Assembly: GCA_021822385.1 (NCBI GenBank)
Contig: JAKARC010000007.1
Coordinates: 1 to 64,000, forward strand
Length of the DNA stretch: 64,000 nt
Direction of reading: 5' to 3'
Source: Pseudomonadota bacterium
GTDB taxonomy: Bacteria; Pseudomonadota; Gammaproteobacteria; Steroidobacterales; Steroidobacteraceae
The notes under the pieces are model-generated. The model was not told where the DNA came from. It searched no databases and was given only the letters and a program-made list of their open reading frames with translations. A program made the position numbers and the translations under genes. Numbering within the stretch: the stretch's first letter is position 1; every line of letters starts with the position of its first letter. Positions 22,325 through 31,818 of the stretch are shown here, one piece after another.

Positions 22325-23776
22325 GTGACTGCTCCAAGTTCGGATCTGTTCGAAACACGTCTCCTGATCGATGGCGAGCGGATCGCGGGCACCGGTCCCG
22401 CCGAAACCGTCCTCGATCCGGCCACCGGACAATGCATTGCCACCGTTCCGGCAGCCACTCGGGATCAGCTCGAGGCGGCCGTGAGCGCTGCCGTGCGGGC
22501 GTTTCCGGGATGGTCGCGGACGACACCGGCACGGCGCTCGGCCGCGTTGCTCGCAATTGCCGCGCACCTCGAGGCGCAGGCCGACGTCTACGCCGCGCTG
22601 GAATCGCGTAATACGGGCAAGCCACTCGCCGCGATGCGTCGTGACGAAATGCCGGCCATCATCGACACGTTTCGATTCTTTGCCGGCGCTGCCCGGGTGC
22701 AGAGCGCACCGGTGGCCGCGGAATACGTGCGCGGGTACACGAGCATGATCCGCCGCGATCCGGTGGGGGTCGTCGGTTCGATCGCACCCTGGAACTACCC
22801 GCTCCTGATGGCGGCTTGGAAGTTGGCTCCAGCACTGGCCGCCGGCAACACGGTGGTGCTCAAGCCGTCGGAGCAGACTCCGCTGACGGCGCTCAAGCTG
22901 GCCACGGCGCTTGCCGAACTGCTGCCCAAAGGAGTCGTCAATATCGTGTGTGGACGCGGCGAAGCGGTCGGTGCGCCGCTCGTGGCGCATCCGGACGTAG
23001 GCATGGTGTCGCTGACGGGTGATGTGGCGACGGGGCAGAAGGTCCTGACGGCGGCCGCCGGCACTCTCAAGCGCACGCATCTTGAGCTTGGCGGCAAGGC
23101 GCCGGTCATCATCTTCGCGGACGCCGATCTCGAGGCTGTGGTGGCCGGGCTGCGCGTGTCCGCATTTTACAATGCCGGACAGGATTGCACCGCCGCGTGC
23201 CGGGTGTATGTCGAGGCTTCCGTATACGACCGTGTCGTTGCCGATGTGACGCAGGCGGCCGCGAGTCTCGCGCTCGGTGTGCAGAGCGACCCCGACGTGG
23301 ACATGGGGCCGGTCATTTCCACCGCACAGCGCGAGCGTGTCGCCGGGTTCGTCGCGCGCGCGGCGGCGACCCCCCACCTCAGCGTGACCACCGGCGGACG
23401 CATGCGCGCGGGCACGGGCTTCTTCTACGACCCGACCGTGATCGCGGATGCTCGGCAGGATGATGAGGTCGTTCGCCGCGAGATCTTCGGGCCCGTCATG
23501 ACGCTGACGCGCTTCACCGACGCCGAGCAGGCCGTGCATTGGGCCAACGACTCCCAGTACGGGCTTGCTTCGTCGGTGTGGACGCGTGATATCGGCAAGG
23601 CGATGCAGGTGGCCGCCCATCTCCAATACGGCTGCACGTGGATCAACACGCACGGCATCCTCGCTCGGGAGATGCCGCACGGGGGATTCAAACGATCAGG
23701 CTATGGCAAGGATCTCTCACTGCTTGCCCTGGAGGACTACACCGTGGCGCGTCATATCATGATCAAGTTGGGATAA
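22325..23776 (+). CDS. NAD-dependent aldehyde dehydrogenase, aminobutyraldehyde/betaine-aldehyde type
   Basis: 483 residues from GTG 22325, with GGAGG about 8 bases upstream. [20 protein letters not shown] is the cofactor segment, [14 protein letters not shown] carries the Glu, and [12 protein letters not shown] carries the catalytic Cys. The end [21 protein letters not shown] is shared with gamma-aminobutyraldehyde dehydrogenases (PatD). In this setting it could also act on a glycolaldehyde or similar aldehyde from sugar cleavage; that is conjecture. Likely co-transcribed with the SDR gene. Confidence 0.85.
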   Translation: MTAPSSDLFETRLLIDGERIAGTGPAETVLDPATGQCIATVPAATRDQLEAAVSAAVRAFPGWSRTTPARRSAALLAIAAHLEAQADVYAALESRNTGKPLAAMRRDEMPAIIDTFRFFAGAARVQSAPVAAEYVRGYTSMIRRDPVGVVGSIAPWNYPLLMAAWKLAPALAAGNTVVLKPSEQTPLTALKLATALAELLPKGVVNIVCGRGEAVGAPLVAHPDVGMVSLTGDVATGQKVLTAAAGTLKRTHLELGGKAPVIIFADADLEAVVAGLRVSAFYNAGQDCTAACRVYVEASVYDRVVADVTQAAASLALGVQSDPDVDMGPVISTAQRERVAGFVARAAATPHLSVTTGGRMRAGTGFFYDPTVIADARQDDEVVRREIFGPVMTLTRFTDAEQAVHWANDSQYGLASSVWTRDIGKAMQVAAHLQYGCTWINTHGILAREMPHGGFKRSGYGKDLSLLALEDYTVARHIMIKLG

Positions 23777-23811
23777 AAGGGGTCTGCGCGCCGCGTCTGC
23801 CGTGCTCAGCT

Positions 23812-26800
23812 TCAGCGCAAAACCACCAACAGATCCTTCGGATCCACCTGCTGTCCCGGCGTTACCAGTACCTCCGCGACTTCCCCGTCGATCTCGGCTC
23901 GCACCTGTGTCTCCATCTTCATTGCCTCGAGACTGACCAGTACGTCCCCGCGGGCCACCTTGCGACCGACGCTCACGGCAATCGTCGCCACCGTGCCGGG
24001 CATCGGCGCTCCAACTTGGCGCGGATCGTCGGGCTGGGCTTTGCGCTGCGGCGGACGTTTGGCGACTTGACTGCGGTCCGGAACGCGCAGCGAACGGGGC
24101 TGGCCATTGAGCTCCATGAAGACGGTCCGTGTTCCGTCCTCGTGCACGTCGCTGCAGGCAATGTAGCGCACGAATAGACGTTTGCCCCGCTCCAGATCGA
24201 CACTGATTTCCTCACCCGGCTCCATACCGTAGAAGAACACCGACGTCGGCAGCAGGCCGACGTCGCCGAAACGGGTCCGTTCAGCCGCGTAGTCGATCCA
24301 GACCTTCGGATACATCAGGTAGGAGGCCAGATCGTCATCAGTGACCGGCCGCGCCGTGTATTGTTGGATGTGAGTTCGCTCGGCCTGCAGATCCACCGGC
24401 GGGAGGGACGCGCCGGGCCGCCCGGTGAGCGCCGCGGTACCCTTCAGCACCTTGCGCTGCAGCGCCTCCGGAAAACCGCCAAACGGCTGGCCGAGCTCGC
24501 CCCGGAAGAACTTCACCACCGACTCCGGGAATGGAACATCGACTTGCGGGTCGAGCACCTGTGCGGCGGTGAGGTCGCTCGTGACCATCAGCAGCGCCAT
24601 GTCGCCGACTACCTTGGAACTCGGCGTCACCTTGATGATGTCACCGAAGAGTTGATTCACTTCCGCATAGGCGCGCGCCACCCGTGGCCAATGCGCGTTG
24701 TCGATGCCCAGGGCACGCGCCTGCTCGCGCAAGTTCGTGTACTGTCCACCGGGCATGCCATGGACGTATACCTCGGAAGCGCCGGAGCGGATGTCGCTCT
24801 CGAACGCCGCGTACAAGCGGCGCACCTGTTCCCAGTACGCCGACAGGACACGCAGCTTGTCCGGGTCGATACCCGAGTCACGCGGGCCGTGCCGCAACGC
24901 CTCGACGATCGAGCCGAGATTCGGTTGCGAGGTGAGCCCACTCATCGCATCGATGGCGCCATCCACGGCGTCCGCACCCGCCTCGACCGCGGCCAGGACG
25001 CTGGCGGCGGCGATACCGCTCGTGTCATGCGTGTGGAAGTGAATGGGCAGATCGATTTCCGCCTTCAACGCCTTGACCAGCCGATACGCCGCGCTCGGCC
25101 GGCACAGCCCCGCCATGTCCTTGATGGCGAGAATATGCGCACCGGCCGCCTGGAGCTGGCGCGCCAGATCGAGGTAATAGTCGAGCGTGTATTTCTTCTC
25201 GGCCGGATCGCTGAGATTGCCCGAATAACAGATTGCAGTCTCGCACAGCCGGCCGGTCTCGAGCACCGCATCGATCGGCACGCGCATGTTCTCGATCCAG
25301 TTGAGCGAATCGAAAATGCGGAACACGTCGATGCCGCGTTCGGCCGCCCGTTTGACGAAGAACCGCACCGCGTTGTCCGGATAATTGGTGTAGCCGACCG
25401 CATTCGATGCACGCAGCAGCATCTGCAGCAGCAGGTTGGGCATGCGCTCGCGCAGCGTCGCCAGCCGCTCCCACGGATCTTCCCGCAAAAAGCGCAAGGC
25501 CACGTCGAAAGTCGCACCACCCCAACACTCCACCGAGAACAGCTGCGGTACGAGACTGGCGTAGTAGGGTGCGATCGCCGCCATGTCGATGGTCCGCATC
25601 CGCGTGGCGAGTAGCGATTGGTGCGCGTCGCGCATGGCCGTATCGGTGATGAGGACCCGCTTCTCGGCGAGCATCCAGCGGCTGAAGCGTTCCGCGCCGA
25701 GCGCGTTCAGCCGCTGCCGGGTTCCCTCCGCAGGCGTGTCGGGGAGCGCCACCGTGGGCAGCCTCGCGCTCTCGATGCGCACCGGTCGCGGCCGGTTGCG
25801 GGTCTCGGGGTTGCCGTTGACGATGGTTTCGGCAATGAAGGTGAGCAGGCGGGTTGCCCGATCGCGCTTGCGCGGCCACTGAAACAGCTCCGGCGTCTCA
25901 TCGATGAAGCGGGTGGTGTAGGTGCCGTCGGCGAAGCGCGGGTGCGTGATGACCTGGTCGAGGAAACGAAGATTAGTCACCACGCCGCGCACCCGGAACT
26001 CCCACAAGGCGCGGTGCATGCGCGCGATGGCCTCAGCGGGCGTCGAGGCCCACGCCGTCACCTTGACCAGCAGCGAATCGTACGAACGGGTGATGATGGC
26101 GCCGGTGTAGGCCGTGCCGGCATCCAGGCGCACGCCAAACCCGGCCGGACTGCGGTAAGCGCTGATCTTGCCGTAATCGGGAATGAAGTTGTTTTCCGGA
26201 TCCTCGCTGGTGACCCGGCACTGCAGGGCATGAGCCTGAATGCGGATGTCCTGCTGTGCCGGCACGCCGCTCTCGGGTGTGCCGATGCGCGCACCGTCGG
26301 CGATGCGGATCTGTGCCTTGACCAGATCGATGCCGGTGGCGCATTCCGTGACCGTATGCTCGACCTGGATGCGCGGATTGACCTCGATGAAGTAGAACTC
26401 GCCGGTGTCGGCATCCTGCAGGAACTCGACCGTGCCCGCGTTGGTATATGCCGCCGCGCGCCCGATGGCGAGAGCGGCCTGACAGATCTCGGTGCGCTGC
26501 GCGTCGGTCAAAAATACCGCCGGCGCCCGCTCGACCACTTTTTGATTGCGCCGCTGGACCGTGCAATCACGCTCGAACAGATGCACCAGGGTGCCGTGGG
26601 TATCGCCGAGTATCTGCACCTCGACGTGGCGGGCATGCCGTACCAGCTTCTCCAGGTACACCTCGTCGTTGCCGAAGGCCGCCTTTGCCTCGCGGCGCGC
26701 TACCGGCAGCAGCTCGGCGAGCTGCGCATCGCTGTCGATGACGCGCATGCCGCGTCCACCGCCACCCCAGCTCGCCTTGAGCATCACCGGGTAGCCGATT

Positions 26801-27261
26801 TGTGCGGCCAAACGGCGGCACTCCTCCATATCGTCCGGCAGGGGTGTGGTCGCGGGCATCACCGCCACGCCGGCCTGTACCGCCAGATTGCGGGCGGAGA
26901 CCTTGTTGCCGAGCAGACGCATGGTCTGCGGCTCCGGGCCGATAAAAATGATCCCGGCCCGCGCACAGCCGGCGGCAAGGTCCGGGTTTTCCGAGAGAAA
27001 GCCGTAGCCGGGATGCAGGGCATCCACGCGTGCCTCGTGCGCGATCCGCAGGATGTCCTCGATATCGAGGTAGGCATCGATCGGCCCTTTCCCCTCGCCG
27101 ACCAGATAGGCCTCGTCCGCCTTGGTGCGGTGCAGTGAAAAGCGGTCTTCCCGCGAATAGATGGCCACCGTCCGCAACCCGAGTTCGGTCGCGGCGCGCA
27201 TCACGCGGATGGCGATTTCACCTCGATTGGCAACCAGAATGCTTCGAATCCTGTGCGGCAT
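23812..27261 (-). CDS. pyc: Pyruvate carboxylase, single-chain
   Basis: 1149 residues from ATG 27261 (a GTG four codons upstream is possible). The biotin carboxylase domain opens with IRSILVANRGEIAIRVMRAA, has the ATP-grasp glycine loop LKASWGGGGRGMRVI and spans about 450 residues. The carboxyltransferase TIM barrel has DTAMRDAHQSLLATRMRT and the HFHTHDTSG metal site. The C-terminal biotinyl domain has VSLEAMKMETQV with the biotin lysine. It forms oxaloacetate from pyruvate, an anaplerotic reaction. It stands alone on the minus strand, convergent with the aldehyde dehydrogenase. Confidence 0.97.
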   Translation of the reverse strand: MPHRIRSILVANRGEIAIRVMRAATELGLRTVAIYSREDRFSLHRTKADEAYLVGEGKGPIDAYLDIEDILRIAHEARVDALHPGYGFLSENPDLAAGCARAGIIFIGPEPQTMRLLGNKVSARNLAVQAGVAVMPATTPLPDDMEECRRLAAQIGYPVMLKASWGGGGRGMRVIDSDAQLAELLPVARREAKAAFGNDEVYLEKLVRHARHVEVQILGDTHGTLVHLFERDCTVQRRNQKVVERAPAVFLTDAQRTEICQAALAIGRAAAYTNAGTVEFLQDADTGEFYFIEVNPRIQVEHTVTECATGIDLVKAQIRIADGARIGTPESGVPAQQDIRIQAHALQCRVTSEDPENNFIPDYGKISAYRSPAGFGVRLDAGTAYTGAIITRSYDSLLVKVTAWASTPAEAIARMHRALWEFRVRGVVTNLRFLDQVITHPRFADGTYTTRFIDETPELFQWPRKRDRATRLLTFIAETIVNGNPETRNRPRPVRIESARLPTVALPDTPAEGTRQRLNALGAERFSRWMLAEKRVLITDTAMRDAHQSLLATRMRTIDMAAIAPYYASLVPQLFSVECWGGATFDVALRFLREDPWERLATLRERMPNLLLQMLLRASNAVGYTNYPDNAVRFFVKRAAERGIDVFRIFDSLNWIENMRVPIDAVLETGRLCETAICYSGNLSDPAEKKYTLDYYLDLARQLQAAGAHILAIKDMAGLCRPSAAYRLVKALKAEIDLPIHFHTHDTSGIAAASVLAAVEAGADAVDGAIDAMSGLTSQPNLGSIVEALRHGPRDSGIDPDKLRVLSAYWEQVRRLYAAFESDIRSGASEVYVHGMPGGQYTNLREQARALGIDNAHWPRVARAYAEVNQLFGDIIKVTPSSKVVGDMALLMVTSDLTAAQVLDPQVDVPFPESVVKFFRGELGQPFGGFPEALQRKVLKGTAALTGRPGASLPPVDLQAERTHIQQYTARPVTDDDLASYLMYPKVWIDYAAERTRFGDVGLLPTSVFFYGMEPGEEISVDLERGKRLFVRYIACSDVHEDGTRTVFMELNGQPRSLRVPDRSQVAKRPPQRKAQPDDPRQVGAPMPGTVATIAVSVGRKVARGDVLVSLEAMKMETQVRAEIDGEVAEVLVTPGQQVDPKDLLVVLR

Positions 27262-27336
27262 GCGTTCGTTCACCCGTAAAACTCACCGTCGATCATAATG
27301 GCTGCGGGCCACGGCCGCGCAGGACTCAATTCTGAA

Positions 27337-28242
27337 ATGTACGCTATTGCAATTCATGGGGGTGCCGGCGCTTTGCCGTGGCAGCATCTCTCGCTCGAGC
27401 TGCAGCGGCGCTATGACAGCGCTCTGGCCGTTGCGCTCGATCGGGGCTATGCGGTCCTGGCCGACGGTGGATCAAGCCTGGATGCAGTGACCACCGCGGT
27501 CCGCATCCTCGAGGATGATCCGTTATTCAATGCCGGCCGGGGCGCGGCGCTCACCCGGGAGGGAACAGCCGAACTCGATGCAGCCATCATGGACGGTAAC
27601 ACGCTGCGCGCGGCAGGTGTAGCGGCGGTGCGGCACGTGCAAAACCCGATCGAGCTGGCCCGCCGGGTGATGGAGAACTCCCGCCATGTGCTGCTGGTGG
27701 GTGCGGGCGCGGAGGAATTCGCGCTTGCGGAGGGCTTCGAGCTGGTGCCAAACGCATATTTCCGTGTACCGGAACGGCAGGCCGAATTGGACCTGCTGCG
27801 CGGCGGACACAGTGTCTCGGAGCTGATGCCCGTCCCGAGCGGGACCGTCGGTGCGGTGGCACGGGATGCGCACGGCAATCTGGCGGCAGCCACCTCCACC
27901 GGGGGCATGGCCGATAAGCATCCGGGACGCGTCGGAGATTCTCCCATCATTGGCGCCGGCACCTATGCCAGAAATGGTGCCTGCGCCGTCTCGGCCACCG
28001 GTCACGGCGAGTTTTTCATGCGACTCGTGGCTGCTCATCACATCTGTGCCTCGGTGCAATACCGTGGGCTCAGCCTGCAAGAAGCGGTGCACGAGACGAT
28101 CCATGAGCACCTCGCCGCGCTCGGTGGCCGGGGCGGCATCATCGCCGTCGACGCCGACGGGCGGATGATCCTCGATTTCAATACCGAGGGCATGTTCCGC
28201 GCCGCCCGCGACAGCGGCGGCCGGCGTGAGATCAGTCTCTAG
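27337..28242 (+). CDS. Isoaspartyl peptidase / L-asparaginase (Ntn-hydrolase)
   Basis: 301 residues from ATG 27337 (MYAIAIHGGAGALP). The autocleavage site is the Gly-Thr of SGTVGAVARDAHGNLAAATS, where the Thr becomes the N-terminal nucleophile of the beta subunit. NAGRGAALTREG and TSTGGMADKHPGRVGDSPIIGAGTYA are conserved plant-type asparaginase blocks. Removes isoaspartyl residues from peptides or hydrolyses asparagine. Its last 4 bp overlap the convergent unknown gene. Confidence 0.92.
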   Translation: MYAIAIHGGAGALPWQHLSLELQRRYDSALAVALDRGYAVLADGGSSLDAVTTAVRILEDDPLFNAGRGAALTREGTAELDAAIMDGNTLRAAGVAAVRHVQNPIELARRVMENSRHVLLVGAGAEEFALAEGFELVPNAYFRVPERQAELDLLRGGHSVSELMPVPSGTVGAVARDAHGNLAAATSTGGMADKHPGRVGDSPIIGAGTYARNGACAVSATGHGEFFMRLVAAHHICASVQYRGLSLQEAVHETIHEHLAALGGRGGIIAVDADGRMILDFNTEGMFRAARDSGGRREISL

Positions 28243-28901
28243 CCGGCGCCTCTGGGGTAGCCCGGATACACGAGGGTGGCCAACTCGGTCGCCACCAGCC
28301 GCATGCCTTGCAGTCCCGCGCGCGCATGGGCAATGCCCCCCTCGGCCGCGCCATGGACGAGGTCTTCCCAGACCTCCGGAGCGTTCAGCCACCGCGGTCG
28401 CAGCCACCCCGCGGTGCGGGGCGCGAGCAGCAGCATCTGCAGGATGGTCCGCTTGGCAATCTGCTCGGCACATTGCGGATGCATGCCGAGCGCAAGCGGA
28501 GCATGGTCCGCATGGTGACCGGCAATCGACCAGGCGTAGCAGAGCACATACTGTGCGCCGGTGATCTGGCGCGGCGTCGCGGCGAGCTGCGCATACTCGG
28601 TCGGTGCTGTGTCATGGATCCGGGCGGATTCCAGCCCGAGCCAGTGGCGCGGATCGGCAAAACCGGCATCGAACAGGAGATAGGGATGGCTGGCGAGGCG
28701 CTTGCGCGCTGCGGCATCGAGCGCAAGCCACCGTTCTGCAATGCGCAGTGCGGCCGGATGCGCCGTTCCCGCCTGTGCCTGTTCCACGAGCGTGTCGAGG
28801 CAGTAGGTGTTCAAATCGGGCAGCGGCTCGAGCACCTCGCGTGGCGGCCGTGGCATCCAGGAACGTTGCCCACTTAGAGTATCCAGATCGTAATCGGACA
28901 T
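28239..28901 (-). CDS. Hypothetical protein
   Basis: 220 residues, not recognised. It has no signal peptide or membrane helix. It starts with an acidic MSDYDLDTLSGQRSWMPRPP segment. The middle is alanine- and leucine-rich and probably helical, with two notable histidine clusters (SIAGHHADHAPLALGMHPQC). A GGAGG-like GGAGGGTCCGTCG precedes the ATG. Codon use is like the neighbours, so it is probably a real gene. Function unknown. Confidence 0.6.
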   Translation of the reverse strand: MSDYDLDTLSGQRSWMPRPPREVLEPLPDLNTYCLDTLVEQAQAGTAHPAALRIAERWLALDAAARKRLASHPYLLFDAGFADPRHWLGLESARIHDTAPTEYAQLAATPRQITGAQYVLCYAWSIAGHHADHAPLALGMHPQCAEQIAKRTILQMLLLAPRTAGWLRPRWLNAPEVWEDLVHGAAEGGIAHARAGLQGMRLVATELATLVYPGYPRGAG

Positions 28902-29079
28902 CGACGGACCCTCCGTGCAATCCTCCCCACGCGGTCATGGTAGTCCTCGCGCCGCGGTTCGCCAGTGCTGCATTTCTGGCATTTTTCGCACGCAAGTGAG
29001 ATTGTTCTTTTCCCGAATTGGTCGAAAATGCTTCCCGAAAGCCGCAGTTGCGGCATAAGAACAGCGGAAAGGAGGGGCT

Positions 29080-29643
29080 ATGCGTATCGTCGAAGATCGC
29101 TATGAAGGGGAGCTGCAGAGCTTTCAATTGGCTCTGCGGTTCGTTCTACGTGAGGCGCGTACGCGCACCATCCGGCTGTACACCGGTCTGTCGGACCACC
29201 GGATCCGCAAGCTGTGGCGCCGCTACTGCGGCGGAGCGCGTGGCCTGACGCGCCATCGCGGCAAGTCCCCGCACCAGGCCCGCTACTTCATCCGCTCGGT
29301 GCGCGTGCGCATGGAGGCCTCGGTTCTCGCCGCCGCCTACTGCGCGTACGGGCTCGTGCGCGAAGACCAGGCCCCTGGGCAGCCGCAGTCCCAGCCGGGC
29401 CTTGCCCAGGGCATGCTGCTCAGCGAGATTTACGATTATTACGCCGTGGTCGCGCAGACTCCCGCCGTGTCATTCGAGCACGCAGTGTTTCTCTCCGAAT
29501 GTCTGCGCGAAGGCGGGGAAATCGTGGTGCGCCGCTGCGGCCGATGCCACGGGCACATGGTGGTGGAGCGTCTGCCGGTGCGGGATCGATGCTGCGATCA
29601 CTGTGCCGCTCACCGCGGTCCCGCACAGCACCCGGGCGGCTGA
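29080..29643 (+). CDS. FlhC-like transcriptional regulator, orphan
   Basis: 187 residues with AAAGGAGGGG directly before the ATG. The N-terminal half is a helical domain with RTIRLYTGLSDHRIRKLWRRY. The C-terminal part has a zinc-type cysteine set Cys153-x2-Cys156 and Cys172-x2-Cys175 (RRCGRCHGHM, RCCDHC), as in FlhC, the partner of FlhD in the flagellar master regulator. No flhD and no flagellar genes are nearby. It may regulate other genes or be an evolved FlhC paralogue. FlhC identity is based on fold-level pattern, not on strong sequence identity. Confidence 0.7.
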   Translation: MRIVEDRYEGELQSFQLALRFVLREARTRTIRLYTGLSDHRIRKLWRRYCGGARGLTRHRGKSPHQARYFIRSVRVRMEASVLAAAYCAYGLVREDQAPGQPQSQPGLAQGMLLSEIYDYYAVVAQTPAVSFEHAVFLSECLREGGEIVVRRCGRCHGHMVVERLPVRDRCCDHCAAHRGPAQHPGG

Positions 29644-29671
29644 TCCCGGTGCGCCCGGAACCGTCGATCTG

Positions 29672-30568
29672 ATGCTCGCCCGAGCGACCTTTTTTTCCGG
29701 TGCGTACCTCGACCGCCGCAGCGACACGCGGGATGAGGCCGATTGGCTGGAGCGTGCGCTTGCTGATCCTCACACACAGTTTTTGCTGGATCGCGGCGGC
29801 GCTCAGCTGTGGTTCGGCGAGCCGCGGCCGCACATCGCCTTCGTGAGCGGCCGCCATCCGGCTGTGGCGGGGGCCGAGGCGCACCAGTTCGCCTTGCTGG
29901 GATGGTTTCAGCAGCGGCGCTGTGTGCTGGTGATGCTGGGTGCCGAGTGGCAGGACATCGACCTGCCCGCAGGCGCCGCGTTCCACGAGCTGCGGGCGCT
30001 GTCGGCACAGCTGGCTCCCGAGGAGGCGGCGTTGGCGGCTTGCGCGCGGGCGCTATCGGTGTGGCGAGCTCGGCAGCACTATTGTGCAGTGTGCGGCGCG
30101 CCCACCGCGTCCGCCCGGGCGGGGCACAGCGCGGTCTGTACCCGCGCGGGGTGCGCGCACGAGTTCTTTCCACGGCTCGATCCGGCCATCATCGTCCTGG
30201 TCACGGATGGGCCGCATGCCCTGCTCGGTCGCCAGCGCACTTGGGACGCGGGACGCTATTCGACCATCGCCGGGTTCGTCGAGCCCGGGGAGAGTCTCGA
30301 AGATGCCGTGCGCCGCGAGGTGATGGAGGAAACGGGTATCCAGGTGATCTCGGCCCGCTATGACGGCTCGCAGCCGTGGCCATTTCCCGCCTCGCTCATG
30401 GTGGGCTTTCAGGCCGTTGCAGCCCCCGGCGTGGTGCGTGTGGGCCGAGAGCTCGAGGATGCGCGCTGGTTTACCCGTGCGCAGCTCGGCGACGGCGCGG
30501 TCCGGTTGCCTCCACCCTACTCGATCTCACGGCAGCTGATCGACGCGTGGCTCGGGGCGGATCCATAG
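29672..30568 (+). CDS. nudC: NAD(+) diphosphatase / NAD-decapping hydrolase NudC
   Basis: 298 residues from ATG 29672. The zinc ribbon has Cys pairs in YCAVCGAP and VCTRAGCAHEFFPR. The Nudix box GFVEPGESLEDAVRREVMEE is complete, and SQPWPFPASLMVGF is the SQPWPFPxS motif specific to NudC. It cleaves NADH to NMNH and AMP and removes NAD caps from RNA. Its stop codon directly abuts the next start codon, which points to translational coupling. Confidence 0.96.
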   Translation: MLARATFFSGAYLDRRSDTRDEADWLERALADPHTQFLLDRGGAQLWFGEPRPHIAFVSGRHPAVAGAEAHQFALLGWFQQRRCVLVMLGAEWQDIDLPAGAAFHELRALSAQLAPEEAALAACARALSVWRARQHYCAVCGAPTASARAGHSAVCTRAGCAHEFFPRLDPAIIVLVTDGPHALLGRQRTWDAGRYSTIAGFVEPGESLEDAVRREVMEETGIQVISARYDGSQPWPFPASLMVGFQAVAAPGVVRVGRELEDARWFTRAQLGDGAVRLPPPYSISRQLIDAWLGADP

Positions 30569-31354
30569 ATGTGTCTGCTGATACTGGCCTGGTGCGCACA
30601 CCCGCGCTACCGACTGATCGTGGCGGCGAACCGGGACGAGTATCACGATCGCGCGGCCGCGCCGCTCGCGCCGTGGCCGGCGCCGGATGAGCTGCTGGCC
30701 GGCCGTGACCTGCGGGCCGGAGGAACATGGCTCGGCATCGACCGCGCGCGCCGTTTTGGTGTGATCACCAACTATCGCGATCTGCATCAGTCTGCACCGG
30801 GTGCGCCATCGCGCGGCGGGCTGATTCTCGAGTACCTGCGCGGTGCGCGAGGGCCGGGCGAGTATCTGCGGGCACTGGAACCGCGCGCGGCCCTTTTCGG
30901 GGGTTTCAATCTGCTGCTCGCCGACGGCCAGTCGCTCTGGTATGCCTCGAATCGGGCACAACCCTTCGCGCGCCCGCTGCAGCCGGGCATCTATGGCCTC
31001 GCCAACGAGCTGCTCGATGCGCCCTGGCCGAAGGTCGTACGGGTGCGCCGCAGCTTCGAGCGTTGGCTGCGGGAGAGCGCCGCGCCAGCCACGCCCGCGA
31101 CTCTCCTCGCGCTCCTCGATGATCGGCGGCCGGCCGATGAGCATGACGGCGTGCTTGCCCATACCGGCCCGCCCGGGTGGACGCGGGCCCTCTCCGCGCC
31201 GTTCGTGGAGCATCGCGAGTTTGGTACGCGCTGCTCCACGGCTGTGCTGCTTGAGCCTGACGGTGCCCTGCAGATCGCCGAGCGACGCTTCGATCGCAGC
31301 GGACACTATGCCGGGCAGAGCGAATACGATCTGCAGGCCGGGCAGTGGTGCTGA
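30569..31354 (+). CDS. NRDE (TANGO2-type) family protein
   Basis: 261 residues. It starts MCLLILAWCAHPRYRLIVAA and carries the defining NRDE in AANRDEYHDR, followed by GGTWLGIDRARRFGVITNYR and a C-terminal FGTRCSTAVLL. The family has an Ntn-hydrolase-like fold with Cys2 as possible nucleophile. Eukaryotic TANGO2 members have been linked to heme and lipid handling; bacterial function is unclear. No gap separates it from nudC. Confidence 0.88.
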   Translation: MCLLILAWCAHPRYRLIVAANRDEYHDRAAAPLAPWPAPDELLAGRDLRAGGTWLGIDRARRFGVITNYRDLHQSAPGAPSRGGLILEYLRGARGPGEYLRALEPRAALFGGFNLLLADGQSLWYASNRAQPFARPLQPGIYGLANELLDAPWPKVVRVRRSFERWLRESAAPATPATLLALLDDRRPADEHDGVLAHTGPPGWTRALSAPFVEHREFGTRCSTAVLLEPDGALQIAERRFDRSGHYAGQSEYDLQAGQWC

Positions 31355-31762
31355 CCCCGGTCGGCCCGTTCGACAGGAGCTGCGCATACAGACATGGGCA
31401 GCGCCGGTGCCGGAGGGCAGCGTGGCCGGGCGCGGCGCTGTGCGCAGACAGCTTCAAGACCCGTTGATGGTGCTCTCCGCCCAGGGCCTCGCGTAATTTA
31501 AATTAATTGAAGTGCGTGAGTCCCGAGCATCGCATGCATCCGAGGAGCGCCGCCGGCGCGAGCGCGCTGCGGTGCGCGCATGGCAACTGTCGCAGGTCGG
31601 TCTGCGCGCCGATCTCGCGACAATCCAGCGGGCCTGCGATAGGAGACACTGGCGCTGAGCCTGCGTCAGCGTAGGCCGCGGGCGCACCGACAACACACGC
31701 GCGGGACGCTGGATGACATCGACCGGGTGCTCACCGTGCTGGGCACAGGGCCAAACGAGGGA
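31355..31762 (+). other. 408-bp non-coding stretch before the arginine operon
   Basis: No convincing gene. An AT-rich spot at 31495-31514 (TTTAAATTAATTGAA) stands out in otherwise GC-rich DNA and could be an upstream promoter element or an additional weak ArgR half-site. The remainder holds nothing recognised. Confidence 0.45.
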
Positions 31763-31807
31763 TTGACGTGCGTGAATTAATATGCACAATCGACGCACTT
31801 TTATGCA
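31763..31807 (+). promoter_or_regulatory. Promoter with two ARG-box-like operators upstream of argR
   Basis: TTGACG at 31763-31768 and CACAAT at 31785-31790 form a plausible promoter with 16-bp spacing. TGAATTAATATGCA (31773-31786) matches the ARG-box pattern TGAATwwwwATTCA except for one base, and CGCACTTTTATGCA (31794-31807) is a weaker second box. Their starts are 21 bp apart, the spacing of paired ARG boxes (18 bp plus 3) in E. coli. The first box lies between -35 and -10, so bound ArgR would block transcription. Confidence 0.7.
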
Positions 31808-31818
31808 AACCCCCGCCG

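Noticed and set aside
22211-23680. 489-codon open frame antisense to the PatD-like aldehyde dehydrogenase
   Set aside because: Arg/His-rich nonsense product; the plus strand encodes a full aldehyde dehydrogenase.
31768-31818. GTG start of argR at 31768
   Set aside because: It lies inside the promoter and the first ARG box and adds a non-conserved N-terminus.
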